Source of the DNA: an uncultured Roseibium sp.
GTDB taxonomy: Bacteria > Pseudomonadota > Alphaproteobacteria > Rhizobiales > Stappiaceae
Assembly (NCBI RefSeq): GCF_963669205.1
Contig: NZ_OY769915.1
Span: 1,276,001 to 1,340,000, forward strand
DNA length: 64,000 bases
Reading direction: 5' to 3'
This document shows, one piece after another, positions 8,607 to 16,529 of the stretch. The position numbers were made by a program, and so were the translations under genes. Every line of letters starts with the position of its first letter. Position 1 is the first letter of the stretch. The notes beneath the pieces were generated by a model, which ran no database searches, had not been told where the DNA came from, and saw only the letters and a list, made by a program, of their open reading frames with translations.

Positions 8607-8869
8607 ATACCAACCTCAAAAAGCAAGAATCTGTTCGGCCGTGACATGAGAGTGTGCCGCGAGGAGCGTGTCGCGGGGCGATGTGGGGCATCGGCCAAGA
8701 TGCGCAACGCGGCGGAACACTCTCATGTCACGGCCTCCGGTGGTTTTTTCAGGCCCGCCGGACTGCGTCGCGCCGCTTGACCGGCCAACCAGGCCGGCCC
8801 GCGCACCACTCCTTACCGGCGAACCTGAAAAAGACCATCGAATAGGTTCTTACTTGTTGAGGTTGGTAT
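8607..8869. repeat. Nested inverted repeat with three-way-junction potential
   Basis: A 263-bp block built from three nested pairs of arms. The outer arms 8607-8636 and 8840-8869 pair at 26 of 30 positions. Directly inside, 8637-8655 and 8717-8735 pair perfectly over 19 bases (GGCCGTGACATGAGAGTGT and its complement). A second inner hairpin pairs 8742-8761 with 8816-8836, broken by a few mismatches. Both inner loops contain smaller hairpins (CGATG/CATCG near 8680-8695, CCGGCC/GGCCGG near 8781-8797). The arms nearly abut, so the whole block can fold as an outer stem carrying two long hairpins. The long gap between the flanking genes is filled by it. On the minus strand a 36-codon frame starts at the ATG inside the arm near 8727; I do not call it a gene. 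Confidence 0.85.
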
Positions 8870-8873
8870 AACG
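8863..8873 (+). promoter_or_regulatory. Extended -10 promoter candidate, TTGGTATAACG
   Basis: TGGTATAAC matches the extended -10 form TGnTATAAt, 48 bases before the amidotransferase start. It overlaps the right outer arm of the inverted repeat. The same 11 bases recur at 11691-11701 upstream of the DUF3422 gene. No good -35 is seen. Confidence 0.4.
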
Positions 8874-8920
8874 TCTTGTCGATTTGAACGCGGACGCCCC
8901 GTACGGAGCTGTTTCAGAAG

Positions 8921-9619
8921 ATGCCTCTGCTCGTGATTGAGAACTATCCGAAGGCCGATCTTGCGGCGTTCGGCAGGAAGGCGGACGCCATGGGGATCGC
9001 TTATCGGGTCGTCAGGGCCTACGCGGGAGAAACCGTGCCGGACGGTGCCGGACACCACAGCGGCCTGGTCGTGCTCGGAGGCGGGCAGGATGCCCTGGCC
9101 GATGCGCAGTACCCGTTCTTGCCGGACGTATGCGAGCTGATCAGGCGCTTTCATGAGGCAAGCCGTCCGGTGCTCGGCATCTGTCTCGGCTGCCAGCTGA
9201 TCGGCCGGGCATTCGGCGCCGACAACATTCTGGCGCGGCCGATCGAGTTCGGCTGGCACCAGGTGACGCCCACGGCGGCGGGGCGGAACGATCCGGTGCT
9301 CAAGATGCTGGGTGAGGGCGGTCCGCTCTTCCACTGGCACACCGATACCGTGTCGCTGCCCGAGGGTGCGGTGCATCTCGCAAGCAGCGCGATGACACCC
9401 ATCCAGGCTTTCCGCATGGGGCGTGCGACCTATGCCATCCAGTTTCACTTCGAAGCCGCGCTTAAGGACGTCACCGGCTGGTCCCATCACCTCGCGGACG
9501 AGATCCTGCCCCATACCCCCGACTGGCCGGAGCGCATGGGAAACGAGGCCCGTATACATGCCGCGGAGGCGGACCGGATCGGCACGGCCCTTACCGAAGC
9601 CTGGCTCGGGCTCCTTTGA
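8921..9619 (+). CDS. Class I glutamine amidotransferase (GATase1)
   Basis: A 232-residue stand-alone type 1 glutamine amidotransferase domain. GICLGCQLIGRAFG (about residue 86) holds the nucleophilic cysteine and IQFHFEA (about 176) the catalytic histidine, so hydrolase activity is expected. Stand-alone relatives include gamma-glutamyl hydrolases and GuaA-like proteins of unknown substrate. The synthetase domain that would receive ammonia is absent and no partner gene is adjacent, so the acceptor is unknown. The gene converges on lldD with only 9 bases between the stops. Its promoter probably lies in the inverted-repeat block upstream. Confidence 0.85.
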   Translation: MPLLVIENYPKADLAAFGRKADAMGIAYRVVRAYAGETVPDGAGHHSGLVVLGGGQDALADAQYPFLPDVCELIRRFHEASRPVLGICLGCQLIGRAFGADNILARPIEFGWHQVTPTAAGRNDPVLKMLGEGGPLFHWHTDTVSLPEGAVHLASSAMTPIQAFRMGRATYAIQFHFEAALKDVTGWSHHLADEILPHTPDWPERMGNEARIHAAEADRIGTALTEAWLGLL

Positions 9620-9628
9620 TCGCAGAGA

Positions 9629-10765
9629 TTAGAGAACCAGGTTGTGCCGGCCGACGTCCTTGATGTCGGTCTCCCCGCACAGACCCATGGTCACGTCGAG
9701 TTCCTTGTGGATCATCTCCAGAACCTTGGTGACGCCCGGTTTGCCCATCGCGCCGAGGCCATAGATGAAGGCACGGCCGATATAGGTGCTGTGGGCGCCC
9801 ATCGCGATCGCCCGGAAAACGTCCTGTCCCGAACGTATGCCGCCGTCGAACTGGACTTCGATCTTGTCGCCGACCGCGTCGACGATATCGCCGAGAACAT
9901 CGTAGGAGGCAAGGGCACCGTCGAGTTGGCGGCCGCCATGGTTCGACACCACGATTGCGTCGGCACCGATTTCAGCAGCGGTCTTGGCGTCTTCCACATC
10001 GTTGATGCCCTTGAGGATCAGCTTGCGGTCCCAGTGCTTCTTGACCCACTCCACGGACGACCAGTCGAGTGTCGGGTCGAACTGGCTCGCAGTCCATTCC
10101 GCGAGGGAGGACATATCGTCCACACCGGAGACATGACCCGTGATGTTGCCGAATTCCCGCCGTTTCGTCTGCAGCATGCTCAGGCACCAGCGCGGCTTGA
10201 ACGCAAGGTCGAGCAGCACATGCGGTTTTGGCTTCGGCGGCGTGCTCAGACCGTTCTTGATATCCTGGTGGCGCTGTCCGAGAACCTGCAGATCAAGCGT
10301 CAGCACGAGGGCCGAGCAGTCGGCGGCCTTGGCCCGCTGCATCAGGCTTTCGGAAAACCCACGGTCGCGCATGACATAGAGCTGGAACCAGAACGGGTTT
10401 TTCGTGTGTTCGGCCACGTCCTCGATCGAGCACACGCTCATGGTCGACAGCGTGAAGGGAACGCCGAATTCTTCTGCTGCCTGTGCCGCCAGGATTTCCC
10501 CGTCCGCATGTTGCATTCCGGTCAGGCCGACCGGAGCAAGGGCGACCGGCATGGAGACATCCTGTCCGGTCATGGTGCTCTTGACCGACCTGTTGTCGAT
10601 ATTGCGCGCAACGCGCTGCCGCAGCTTCTGGCGCTGCAATGCGGCCTCGTTCGCGTGGTAGGTGCTTTGTGTCCAGGAGCCTGTGTCCGCGTAGTCATAG
10701 AACATCTTCGGGACGCGGCGTTTCGCCAGGGCTTGCATGTCGGCAACGTCGGTTACGATTGTCAT
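9629..10765 (-). CDS. lldD: FMN-dependent L-lactate dehydrogenase
   Basis: A 378-residue alpha-hydroxy-acid oxidase/dehydrogenase that oxidises L-lactate to pyruvate and passes electrons to the respiratory chain at the membrane. FYDYADTG (about residue 22) holds the active-site tyrosine, SNHGGRQLDGA (about 275) the catalytic histidine and arginine, and QFDGGIRSGQDV the FMN phosphate site. Length and motif order are normal. It lies 19 bases downstream of the GntR-family gene on the same strand, which fits the known lldR-lldD arrangement. Other alpha-hydroxy acids such as mandelate are possible substrates, but the neighbour supports lactate. Confidence 0.9.
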   Translation of the reverse strand: MTIVTDVADMQALAKRRVPKMFYDYADTGSWTQSTYHANEAALQRQKLRQRVARNIDNRSVKSTMTGQDVSMPVALAPVGLTGMQHADGEILAAQAAEEFGVPFTLSTMSVCSIEDVAEHTKNPFWFQLYVMRDRGFSESLMQRAKAADCSALVLTLDLQVLGQRHQDIKNGLSTPPKPKPHVLLDLAFKPRWCLSMLQTKRREFGNITGHVSGVDDMSSLAEWTASQFDPTLDWSSVEWVKKHWDRKLILKGINDVEDAKTAAEIGADAIVVSNHGGRQLDGALASYDVLGDIVDAVGDKIEVQFDGGIRSGQDVFRAIAMGAHSTYIGRAFIYGLGAMGKPGVTKVLEMIHKELDVTMGLCGETDIKDVGRHNLVL

Positions 10766-10784
10766 GGTTCATCCTCCCGGATTG

Positions 10785-11561
10785 TCAGGATCTTGCAGAT
10801 TTCTTGAGGGGTTTGACGCGCCTGAGTTCAGCCAGCCGTTCACGCTGATCGAGCTGTTCGGCTTCGCTCAGCGTGCCGCGTACATAGTCGATGTGTTCTT
10901 CCGAAGCCCGCCGTGCGCCCGCAGGGTCCGCATTGCAGATGGCGGCCGCGATCGCGCTGTGCTGCTGCAGCAGTTCACTGCGCGCCGTGGGATGGTGATA
11001 GAGCCGGCCCCGATTGTAGAAGACGCCGTTTTCAAGCAGGCGGTAGCACGAACGCAGCGTGTGCAGCATGACGACATTGTGGGCGGCTTCACCGACCGCA
11101 TGGTGGAAGTCGACGTCAAGCAGGGCTTCGGCGGTAAGGTCTTCCGCCTCATGCGCACTGTGCATCTGACGAACGATCTCTTCCAGGCGTTCGATGTCGG
11201 ACGGTGCGGCACGCATCGCCGCCTGGGCCGCCGCCTGTCCCTCAATGCCCCTTCGAAACTCGAAATAGTCGCTGATCGCGGACGGGTGCCGCGCAATCAG
11301 TTCGATGACGGCGTCGGAAAAGATCGGACCGATCAGGTCGCACACGAAGGTCCCGCCGCCACGGCGCGCTTCGATCAGCCTGCGTTCCTCAAGGATCTTG
11401 AGCGCGTCACGCAAGACCGGTCGCGACACTTTCATCTGTTCGGCAAGGTCCCGCTCGGAGGGCAGCCGGTCACCAGAATGCAGGACACCCTTCAGGATCA
11501 GATTCTCAATCTGCTCAACCGCGGCATCGGCGGTTTTCTGATGGTCGACAGGCTGGAACAT
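10785..11561 (-). CDS. lldR: GntR/FadR-family regulator, LldR-like
   Basis: A 258-residue regulator. The N-terminal winged helix (about 8-75) has GDRLPSERDLAEQMKVSRPVLRDAL, split here across LPSERDLA and VSRPVLRDAL. A FadR-type helical C-terminal domain follows, with metal-ligand candidates in DFHHAVGEAAHN and the later histidines LLQQHSAI and SEEHIDYV. I chose ATG 11561 (MFQPVDHQ), since the family usually starts about ten residues before the winged helix and a sigma70-like promoter lies just upstream. A longer frame from 11666 has an AGGTGG site but would cover that promoter. It is cotranscribed with lldD and probably represses it in the absence of lactate. Confidence 0.86.
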   Translation of the reverse strand: MFQPVDHQKTADAAVEQIENLILKGVLHSGDRLPSERDLAEQMKVSRPVLRDALKILEERRLIEARRGGGTFVCDLIGPIFSDAVIELIARHPSAISDYFEFRRGIEGQAAAQAAMRAAPSDIERLEEIVRQMHSAHEAEDLTAEALLDVDFHHAVGEAAHNVVMLHTLRSCYRLLENGVFYNRGRLYHHPTARSELLQQHSAIAAAICNADPAGARRASEEHIDYVRGTLSEAEQLDQRERLAELRRVKPLKKSARS

Positions 11562-11589
11562 GTCCGCGGGGTCCCCGGTGTTTCGGCGC

Positions 11590-11620
11590 ACAATAGGGCC
11601 GGTTTCTGAATTGGTCAATT
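11590..11620 (-). promoter_or_regulatory. Promoter and candidate operator of lldR-lldD
   Basis: Read on the minus strand, TTGACC (11613-11618) and TATTGT (11590-11595) are separated by exactly 17 bases, a sigma70-type promoter. The palindrome AATTGGTCAATT (11609-11620) overlaps the -35 and is a candidate GntR-family operator for autorepression. Confidence 0.6.
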
Positions 11621-11720
11621 TTTTTATCCAATTTTGATCTGTTGTGATCGGCACCGGCGCTGCCATCACCACCTGTGACAATATTAGACCTTGGTATAAC
11701 GCGTCCGGTGTGAGCAAAGT

Positions 11721-13052
11721 ATGCGCGGTCTTCATCGGGGCGAGGCGGGAATCTTGGGACAGGGATCAGAAAACGGGTCGTCACTGCCGGCCTTTCGCAC
11801 ATCGCCGATGCGCGAGCGGGTGCTGGGTGAGGTACATGCGCGTCCCTTCCGTCCGCTTGCCGGTCCCCGGACGATCCTGCACTACGCGTTTCTTGCCAAT
11901 ACCGAGGAAGCGGCTGCGGATCAGGCCTGGCTGTCGGAGTTCTGCGTTTCCAGGGGGGCACCGGGTCCGGCCCCCGGAACGAGGCACCACACTCTTTCCT
12001 TCGGCGGCGGCACCCTGAGCTGGGAGCAGCATGCCGAGTTCATCACCTATACCTGGGACGGGACTGCACGGGCGGACCGGATTTTCGGCGACCTGCCGGC
12101 GGCCCATCCGTTTGGAGCCGCGTTCCGTGCGCCGGGCGATCTTCTGGTCGCGGTCCGGCTGGAACTGCGCGACCCCGCTGAGGAAAGCGACTGGCGCGGC
12201 CATTTCGACGAAGGCAGCCTGACGGTGTCGACACTGGAGGACGGTGCGGCCCTTGCGGCAACGGACTTCCGGCAGGACGGCGACGGACTGACCCGCATTC
12301 TGGTGTTCAACCGGTCGCTGAGCGACGTGCAGGCCGGGGCCGTGGTGCAGCGGCTTCTGGAGATCGAAACCTACCGCACGCTGGCGATGCTCGGCCTGTT
12401 CGAGGCGGGCGGCCTGCAACCGGACATCAGGCGCGCGGAGATCGAACTCGCCGCCTTGACAGGGCAGATGAAGGACGCCTCGGCCCTTGGCGCCAACCAG
12501 GAGCTACTGGACAAGCTCACGGCCCTGGCGGCCGGACTGGAGGCGGGTGCGACGGCAAGCACGTTCCGATTCGGCGCGAGCCGCGCCTACGACCAGATCG
12601 TCAAGGCCCGTTTTGCAACGTTGCGGGAAGCGGCCGCGCCGGGGGAACTTTCCATGGCCTCGTTCCTGTCCAGGCGTCTCGCACCTGCCATGCGCACCTG
12701 TCAGGCGATCGAGGACAGGCAGGCAATGCTGTCGAGAAAACTGGCCCGCGCGACCACATTGTTGCGCACACGGGTCGATGTCGAACTCGAGCGCCAGAAC
12801 CGGAGCCTTTTGCAGTCGATGAACCGCAGGGCCCGGCTGCAGCTGAGACTGCAGCAGACCGTCGAAGGCCTGTCGGTCGCTGCCGTCAGCTACTATGTCG
12901 TCGGCCTGATCTCCTATCTGGCAAAAGCGGCCAAGGAGGCGGGGCTTCCGGTTCCGAACGCGAACATCACGACGGGTCTGGCTGTCCCGCTCGTCGTCCT
13001 TCTGATCTGGTGGGTGGTCCGCCGGATCCGCAAGCATCACGGCGAGCACTAG
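11721..13052 (+). CDS. DUF3422 family protein
   Basis: A 443-residue protein of the DUF3422 family, widespread in proteobacteria and without an established function. The family mark near the N-terminus is RERVLGEVHARPF (about 31-43). The middle is helical. Two hydrophobic segments occur at the end, about residues 380-400 and 410-430, followed by positively charged residues, so it is probably anchored in the inner membrane with the bulk in the cytoplasm. ATG 11721 is used; ATG 11808 (MRERVL) would lose little conserved sequence. The TTGGTATAACG extended -10 at 11691-11701 lies just upstream. Its TAG stop is the first three bases of the terminal repeat of the adjoining element. Confidence 0.85.
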   Translation: MRGLHRGEAGILGQGSENGSSLPAFRTSPMRERVLGEVHARPFRPLAGPRTILHYAFLANTEEAAADQAWLSEFCVSRGAPGPAPGTRHHTLSFGGGTLSWEQHAEFITYTWDGTARADRIFGDLPAAHPFGAAFRAPGDLLVAVRLELRDPAEESDWRGHFDEGSLTVSTLEDGAALAATDFRQDGDGLTRILVFNRSLSDVQAGAVVQRLLEIETYRTLAMLGLFEAGGLQPDIRRAEIELAALTGQMKDASALGANQELLDKLTALAAGLEAGATASTFRFGASRAYDQIVKARFATLREAAAPGELSMASFLSRRLAPAMRTCQAIEDRQAMLSRKLARATTLLRTRVDVELERQNRSLLQSMNRRARLQLRLQQTVEGLSVAAVSYYVVGLISYLAKAAKEAGLPVPNANITTGLAVPLVVLLIWWVVRRIRKHHGEH

Positions 13053-13317
13053 GTGATGCATCCATAAATGAGGTCGAGATGGTTTGAGGCGGCTTGTTTC
13101 TCGTCAAGGCGCGGAAGCACAGAAAATATGCTTCATTTTCAAGCCTTTCGCAACGCGGAGGAGGCGCAAGCCGGTCAAATCCAAAGGACATGGAAATGGC
13201 CTCACCCCGTGGCGTCAGCGTGTTTGACCGGGCAAGAAGCCCGCTCCCCACACCCTTCCTGTCGGGATTTCGCCATATCGCATGCCATTTCAGTCACATT
13301 TATGAGTCCATCACCTA
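13050..13317. repeat. Short element with terminal inverted repeats (family A, copy 1)
   Basis: A 268-bp non-coding block. Its ends 13050-13070 and 13297-13317 are inverted repeats matching at 18 of 21 positions, starting TAGGTGATG and ending with CATCACCTA. The interior is clearly related to 62090-62336 (shared TTCATTTTCAAGCCTTTCGC, TTGACCGGGCA, AAGCCCGCTC, GCCATAT). No credible gene is inside. This is MITE-like, but no target-site duplication is obvious. It fills the gap between DUF3422 and cytochrome c. Confidence 0.75.
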
Positions 13318-13329
13318 AAACGGCGATCC

Positions 13330-13362
13330 TAAAAAACGAAAGGCTGGGAAATCCCAGCCTTT
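13330..13362 (-). terminator. Intrinsic terminator of the cytochrome c gene
   Basis: The perfect stem AAAGGCTGGGA / TCCCAGCCTTT (13339-13349 and 13352-13362) is followed on the minus strand by TTCG and a T run at 13330-13336. Confidence 0.85.
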
Positions 13363-13390
13363 GCTTTGATCCGGTAAGCCGAGCCCGCCG

Positions 13391-13786
13391 CTACTCGGTC
13401 GTGCCGTCTTCCTTGTACTGCGCCAGGTAGGCAATCACGTTGGCGCGGTCTTCTTCCTTCCGCAGACCGGCAAAGGCCATCTTGCCTTTCGGAACGAGGT
13501 CGCGCGGCTTGGTCAGGTACACGGCGAGGGTTTCCTCGTCCCAGACCTTGCCGTCGCCGATCTCGATGAGGGCCTTGGAATACTTGAACCCGTCGATGCG
13601 GCCCCACGGGCTTCCGACGATCCCGTTCAATTGCGGCCCCACCTTGTTCTTCGCGCTTTCGCCAACGGCATGGCAGGCAGCGCATTTCTTGAAGACTTTC
13701 TCACCCTTGACAGGGTCACCCTCGGCACTTGCCTGAGCGGTCACGGCCAGAAACGCTGTTCCGGCGATCATCAGCAGACGATGCAT
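13391..13786 (-). CDS. Periplasmic cytochrome c (c2/cytochrome c552-like)
   Basis: A 131-residue class I cytochrome c. The N-terminal signal peptide ends near QASA (about residue 22). The haem-attachment site CAACH lies near residue 36, and KMAFAG (about 103) supplies the methionine ligand. It shuttles electrons between the cytochrome bc1 complex and oxidases in the periplasm. The start ATG 13784-13786 has a GGGAGAG ribosome site just upstream. The gene is monocistronic with its own terminator. Family members of this size are often named cycA or cycM; I do not assign a symbol. Confidence 0.9.
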   Translation of the reverse strand: MHRLLMIAGTAFLAVTAQASAEGDPVKGEKVFKKCAACHAVGESAKNKVGPQLNGIVGSPWGRIDGFKYSKALIEIGDGKVWDEETLAVYLTKPRDLVPKGKMAFAGLRKEEDRANVIAYLAQYKEDGTTE

Positions 13787-13922
13787 ACATCTCTCCCTCA
13801 ATTTGCGTGCACGAGCACCCGCACACACAACAGGATGGAATCCGAAAGTGCAAGTGACGCACGGTCGCATCAGGAGAGATACTAATCCCCATCCGGACAG
13901 CACGGCTCTCAAAATCGGGTGA

Positions 13923-14867
13923 TCAGCTTGCCTTGGCGTTGCTCGGCAACCGCAGCCAGTCGTCCAGTCCCGCGTCCCAGTAAGGCGAGGAACCGTAGAG
14001 CTTTGCCAGGAAATCGATGAACACCCGGACCTTGGCCGGAAGGAACTGCCGGCTCGGGTAAACGGCATAGAGACCGACATCCTTGGAGGCGCGGTACTGC
14101 GGCAACAGGATCTTGAGCTTGCCCTCGCGCAGTTCCGGACCGATGTCCCAGGTCGAACGCAGAGCGATCCCGACGCCTTCAAGCAGGCATTCCCGCACGA
14201 CCTCATTCGAATTGGTCTTGATCGGTGCTTGCGTTCTGACGGTTTCAATGCCCTGCGGCCCGGCCAGCCGCCACGGGTCCTGGTTCGTCGCGGCAAGCGT
14301 TACATGATTGCTTGCCAGGTCTTCGATGCTCTGGGGCGTCCCGTGTTTTTCCAGATACTCAGGGCTCGCGCACAAGATGCGATGCACGGGGGCAAGGCGG
14401 CGGGCGACGAGGCTGGAATCCGAGAGTTCGGCAATTCGCACGGCCAGATCGTAACCGTCGCCGACGATATCAACGAAATCGTCGGACAGGTCGAGGTTCA
14501 CGGCAAGATCCGGATTTTCGGAAAGGAACCGGCCGAGATGAGGCGCGATGTGCAGACGTCCGAATGATGTCGGGACGGCGACGCGCAGATTGCCGCGTGC
14601 CTTTGCCGATCCGCGTGACACGAAAGATTCTGCCTCTTCCACAGAGGCGAGAATTGCAACGACGCGTTCATAGAAGCCCTGACCGGCCTCTGTCATGGCA
14701 ATTTGGCGTGTTGTCCGTTGCAGGAGGCGGGTACCGAGCTTCTCTTCGAGCCGGCGGATCCGCTTGGATACCACGGCGGGTGACAGGCTCATCTCGCGAC
14801 CGGCCGCCGACATGCTGCCCGAGCTGACCACACGTGCGAAGATTTCCATGTCCGTAAGATTGCTCAT
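13923..14867 (-). CDS. LysR-family regulator (CrgA-like), divergent from glcD
   Basis: A 314-residue LysR regulator of the CrgA/DsdC-like subgroup. The winged helix reads MEIFARVVSSGSMSAAG and LSPAVVSKRIRRLEEKLG, followed by the effector domain with RGNLRVAVPTSFGR. ATG 14865-14867 is chosen; the frame extends upstream to 14993 but without a ribosome site. It is divergent from glcD, with 153 bases between. ACAAT-T-ATTGT at 14886-14896 is a small palindrome in that gap, and control of the glycolate genes is likely but not proven. Confidence 0.88.
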   Translation of the reverse strand: MSNLTDMEIFARVVSSGSMSAAGREMSLSPAVVSKRIRRLEEKLGTRLLQRTTRQIAMTEAGQGFYERVVAILASVEEAESFVSRGSAKARGNLRVAVPTSFGRLHIAPHLGRFLSENPDLAVNLDLSDDFVDIVGDGYDLAVRIAELSDSSLVARRLAPVHRILCASPEYLEKHGTPQSIEDLASNHVTLAATNQDPWRLAGPQGIETVRTQAPIKTNSNEVVRECLLEGVGIALRSTWDIGPELREGKLKILLPQYRASKDVGLYAVYPSRQFLPAKVRVFIDFLAKLYGSSPYWDAGLDDWLRLPSNAKAS

Positions 14868-15020
14868 TTTCAATCTCTCAGAAAGACAATTATTGTTTAG
14901 CGAACACTTCCCAACACGACCAGACTTGTCACATTCTGGAAAAGCCGCTGAACTACCAGATCCTGTTACGACAGGGCGAGGCGACTGGATCATTATTTAA
15001 AAAACCGCGAGGAGACACCC

Positions 15021-16517
15021 GTGACCGCGATTGCGATGCCTGCACCGGACGAGGACGTTCTTGCCCGCCGCCAGGAAATACTGAAAGCCCTGCAGGCCAT
15101 CGTGCCCGGCGAAGGCGTGATCCACGAAGAACGCGAAATGCGGGCTTACGAAACCGATGCCCTGACAGCCTACCGCCAGCTGCCGCTGATCGTCGTGTTG
15201 CCCGAAACCGTCGAGCAGGTCTCGAAGGTTTTGACATACTGCCACGAGAACGACGTGAAGGTCGTGCCCCGCGGCGCCGGGACCTCCCTGTCCGGCGGAG
15301 CGCTGCCGCTCGCCGATGGCGTCCTCCTGTCCATGATGAAATTCAACAGGGTCCTGGATATCGATTTCGACAATCGTGCGGTGGTCGTTCAGCCGGGCGT
15401 GACGAATCTCGGGATCACGCGGGCGGTGGAGCACGAGGGTTTTTACTACGCGCCCGACCCGTCGTCTCAGATCGCCTGCTCCATAGGAGGCAACATCGCC
15501 GAAAATTCCGGCGGCGTGCACTGCCTGAAATACGGCCTGACGACCAACAACGTGCTTGGTCTGGAAATGGTGCTGATTACCGGCGAAGTGGTTCGGCTCG
15601 GCGGTAAGCATCTCGACAGCGAGGGATACGACCTCCTGGCACTGATGACGGGTTCCGAAGGACTGCTGGGCGTCGTGACAGAAGTGACGGTCCGGATCCT
15701 GCAGAAACCGGAAACGGCGCGCGCGCTCTTGATCGGATTCCCGACAAGCGAAGACGGAGGGCGCTGCGTGGCCGACATCATTGCGGCCGGTATCATTCCC
15801 GGCGGCATGGAGATGATGGACAAGCCCGCGATCCACGCCGCAGAGGACTTTGTCAATGCAGGTTACCCGCGGGACGTGGAAGCGCTTCTGATCGTTGAAC
15901 TGGACGGACCTGAAGATGAAGTCAATTTCCTGATCGGACGGGTCGAGGAAATCGCCAGGCAGAACCAGGCAAGCCATGTGCGCATTTCTGAAAGCGAAGA
16001 AGAGCGCATGACCTTCTGGGCAGGGCGCAAGGCCGCCTTTCCCGCCGTCGGCCGGATCTCGCCGGACTATCTGTGCATGGACGGCACCATTCCCCGCCGC
16101 GAACTGCCGAAGGTTCTGGCTCGGATGCGCGAATTGTCCGAGAAACACGGCCTCGGTGTCGCCAACGTCTTTCACGCGGGAGACGGCAACCTCCACCCAC
16201 TCATTCTTTATGACGCGAACAAGCCGGGCGAGCTGGATGCAGCTGAAGAATTCGGTGCCGATATCCTGCGCCTGTGCGTGGAGGTCGGCGGTGTCCTGAC
16301 GGGTGAGCACGGCGTCGGGATCGAAAAGCGCGATCTGATGACCGACATGTTCTCCGACGCGGATCTGAAGCAGCAGCAACGCGTCAAATGCGCGTTCGAT
16401 GAAAAACACCTGCTCAATCCGGGCAAGGTGTTCCCCGTCCTGCATCGCTGCGCGGAGTTGGGCAAGATGCACGTTCACAAGGGTCAGTTGCCTTTCCCCG
16501 ACATTCCCCGGTTCTGA
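15021..16517 (+). CDS. glcD: Glycolate oxidase, FAD-linked subunit GlcD
   Basis: A 498-residue FAD-binding subunit of the GlcDEF glycolate dehydrogenase, which oxidises glycolate to glyoxylate at the membrane. The N-terminal FAD_binding_4 domain has VPRGAGTSLSGGALP (about 81-95) and CSIGGNIAENSGG (about 153). The C-terminal cap has FHAGDGNLHP (about 383) and GEHGVGIEK (about 429). GTG 15021 is the start, with a GAGGAGA ribosome site. It is the first gene of glcD-glcE-membrane protein-glcF. Confidence 0.93.
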   Translation: MTAIAMPAPDEDVLARRQEILKALQAIVPGEGVIHEEREMRAYETDALTAYRQLPLIVVLPETVEQVSKVLTYCHENDVKVVPRGAGTSLSGGALPLADGVLLSMMKFNRVLDIDFDNRAVVVQPGVTNLGITRAVEHEGFYYAPDPSSQIACSIGGNIAENSGGVHCLKYGLTTNNVLGLEMVLITGEVVRLGGKHLDSEGYDLLALMTGSEGLLGVVTEVTVRILQKPETARALLIGFPTSEDGGRCVADIIAAGIIPGGMEMMDKPAIHAAEDFVNAGYPRDVEALLIVELDGPEDEVNFLIGRVEEIARQNQASHVRISESEEERMTFWAGRKAAFPAVGRISPDYLCMDGTIPRRELPKVLARMRELSEKHGLGVANVFHAGDGNLHPLILYDANKPGELDAAEEFGADILRLCVEVGGVLTGEHGVGIEKRDLMTDMFSDADLKQQQRVKCAFDEKHLLNPGKVFPVLHRCAELGKMHVHKGQLPFPDIPRF

Positions 16518-16529
16518 GGATCACGATTT

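Noticed and set aside
8640..8735. 36-codon minus-strand frame inside the inverted repeat
   Set aside because: It lies in a paired stem, has no conserved pattern and no independent support.
13068..13430. Frame of 120 codons across the family A repeat
   Set aside because: It overlaps a repeat that recurs elsewhere without the frame, and it runs into the cytochrome c 3' end.
14997..16478. Minus-strand 493-codon frame opposite glcD
   Set aside because: Product lacks recognisable motifs and is rich in R, H, Q as in antisense shadows; glcD is intact on the plus strand.
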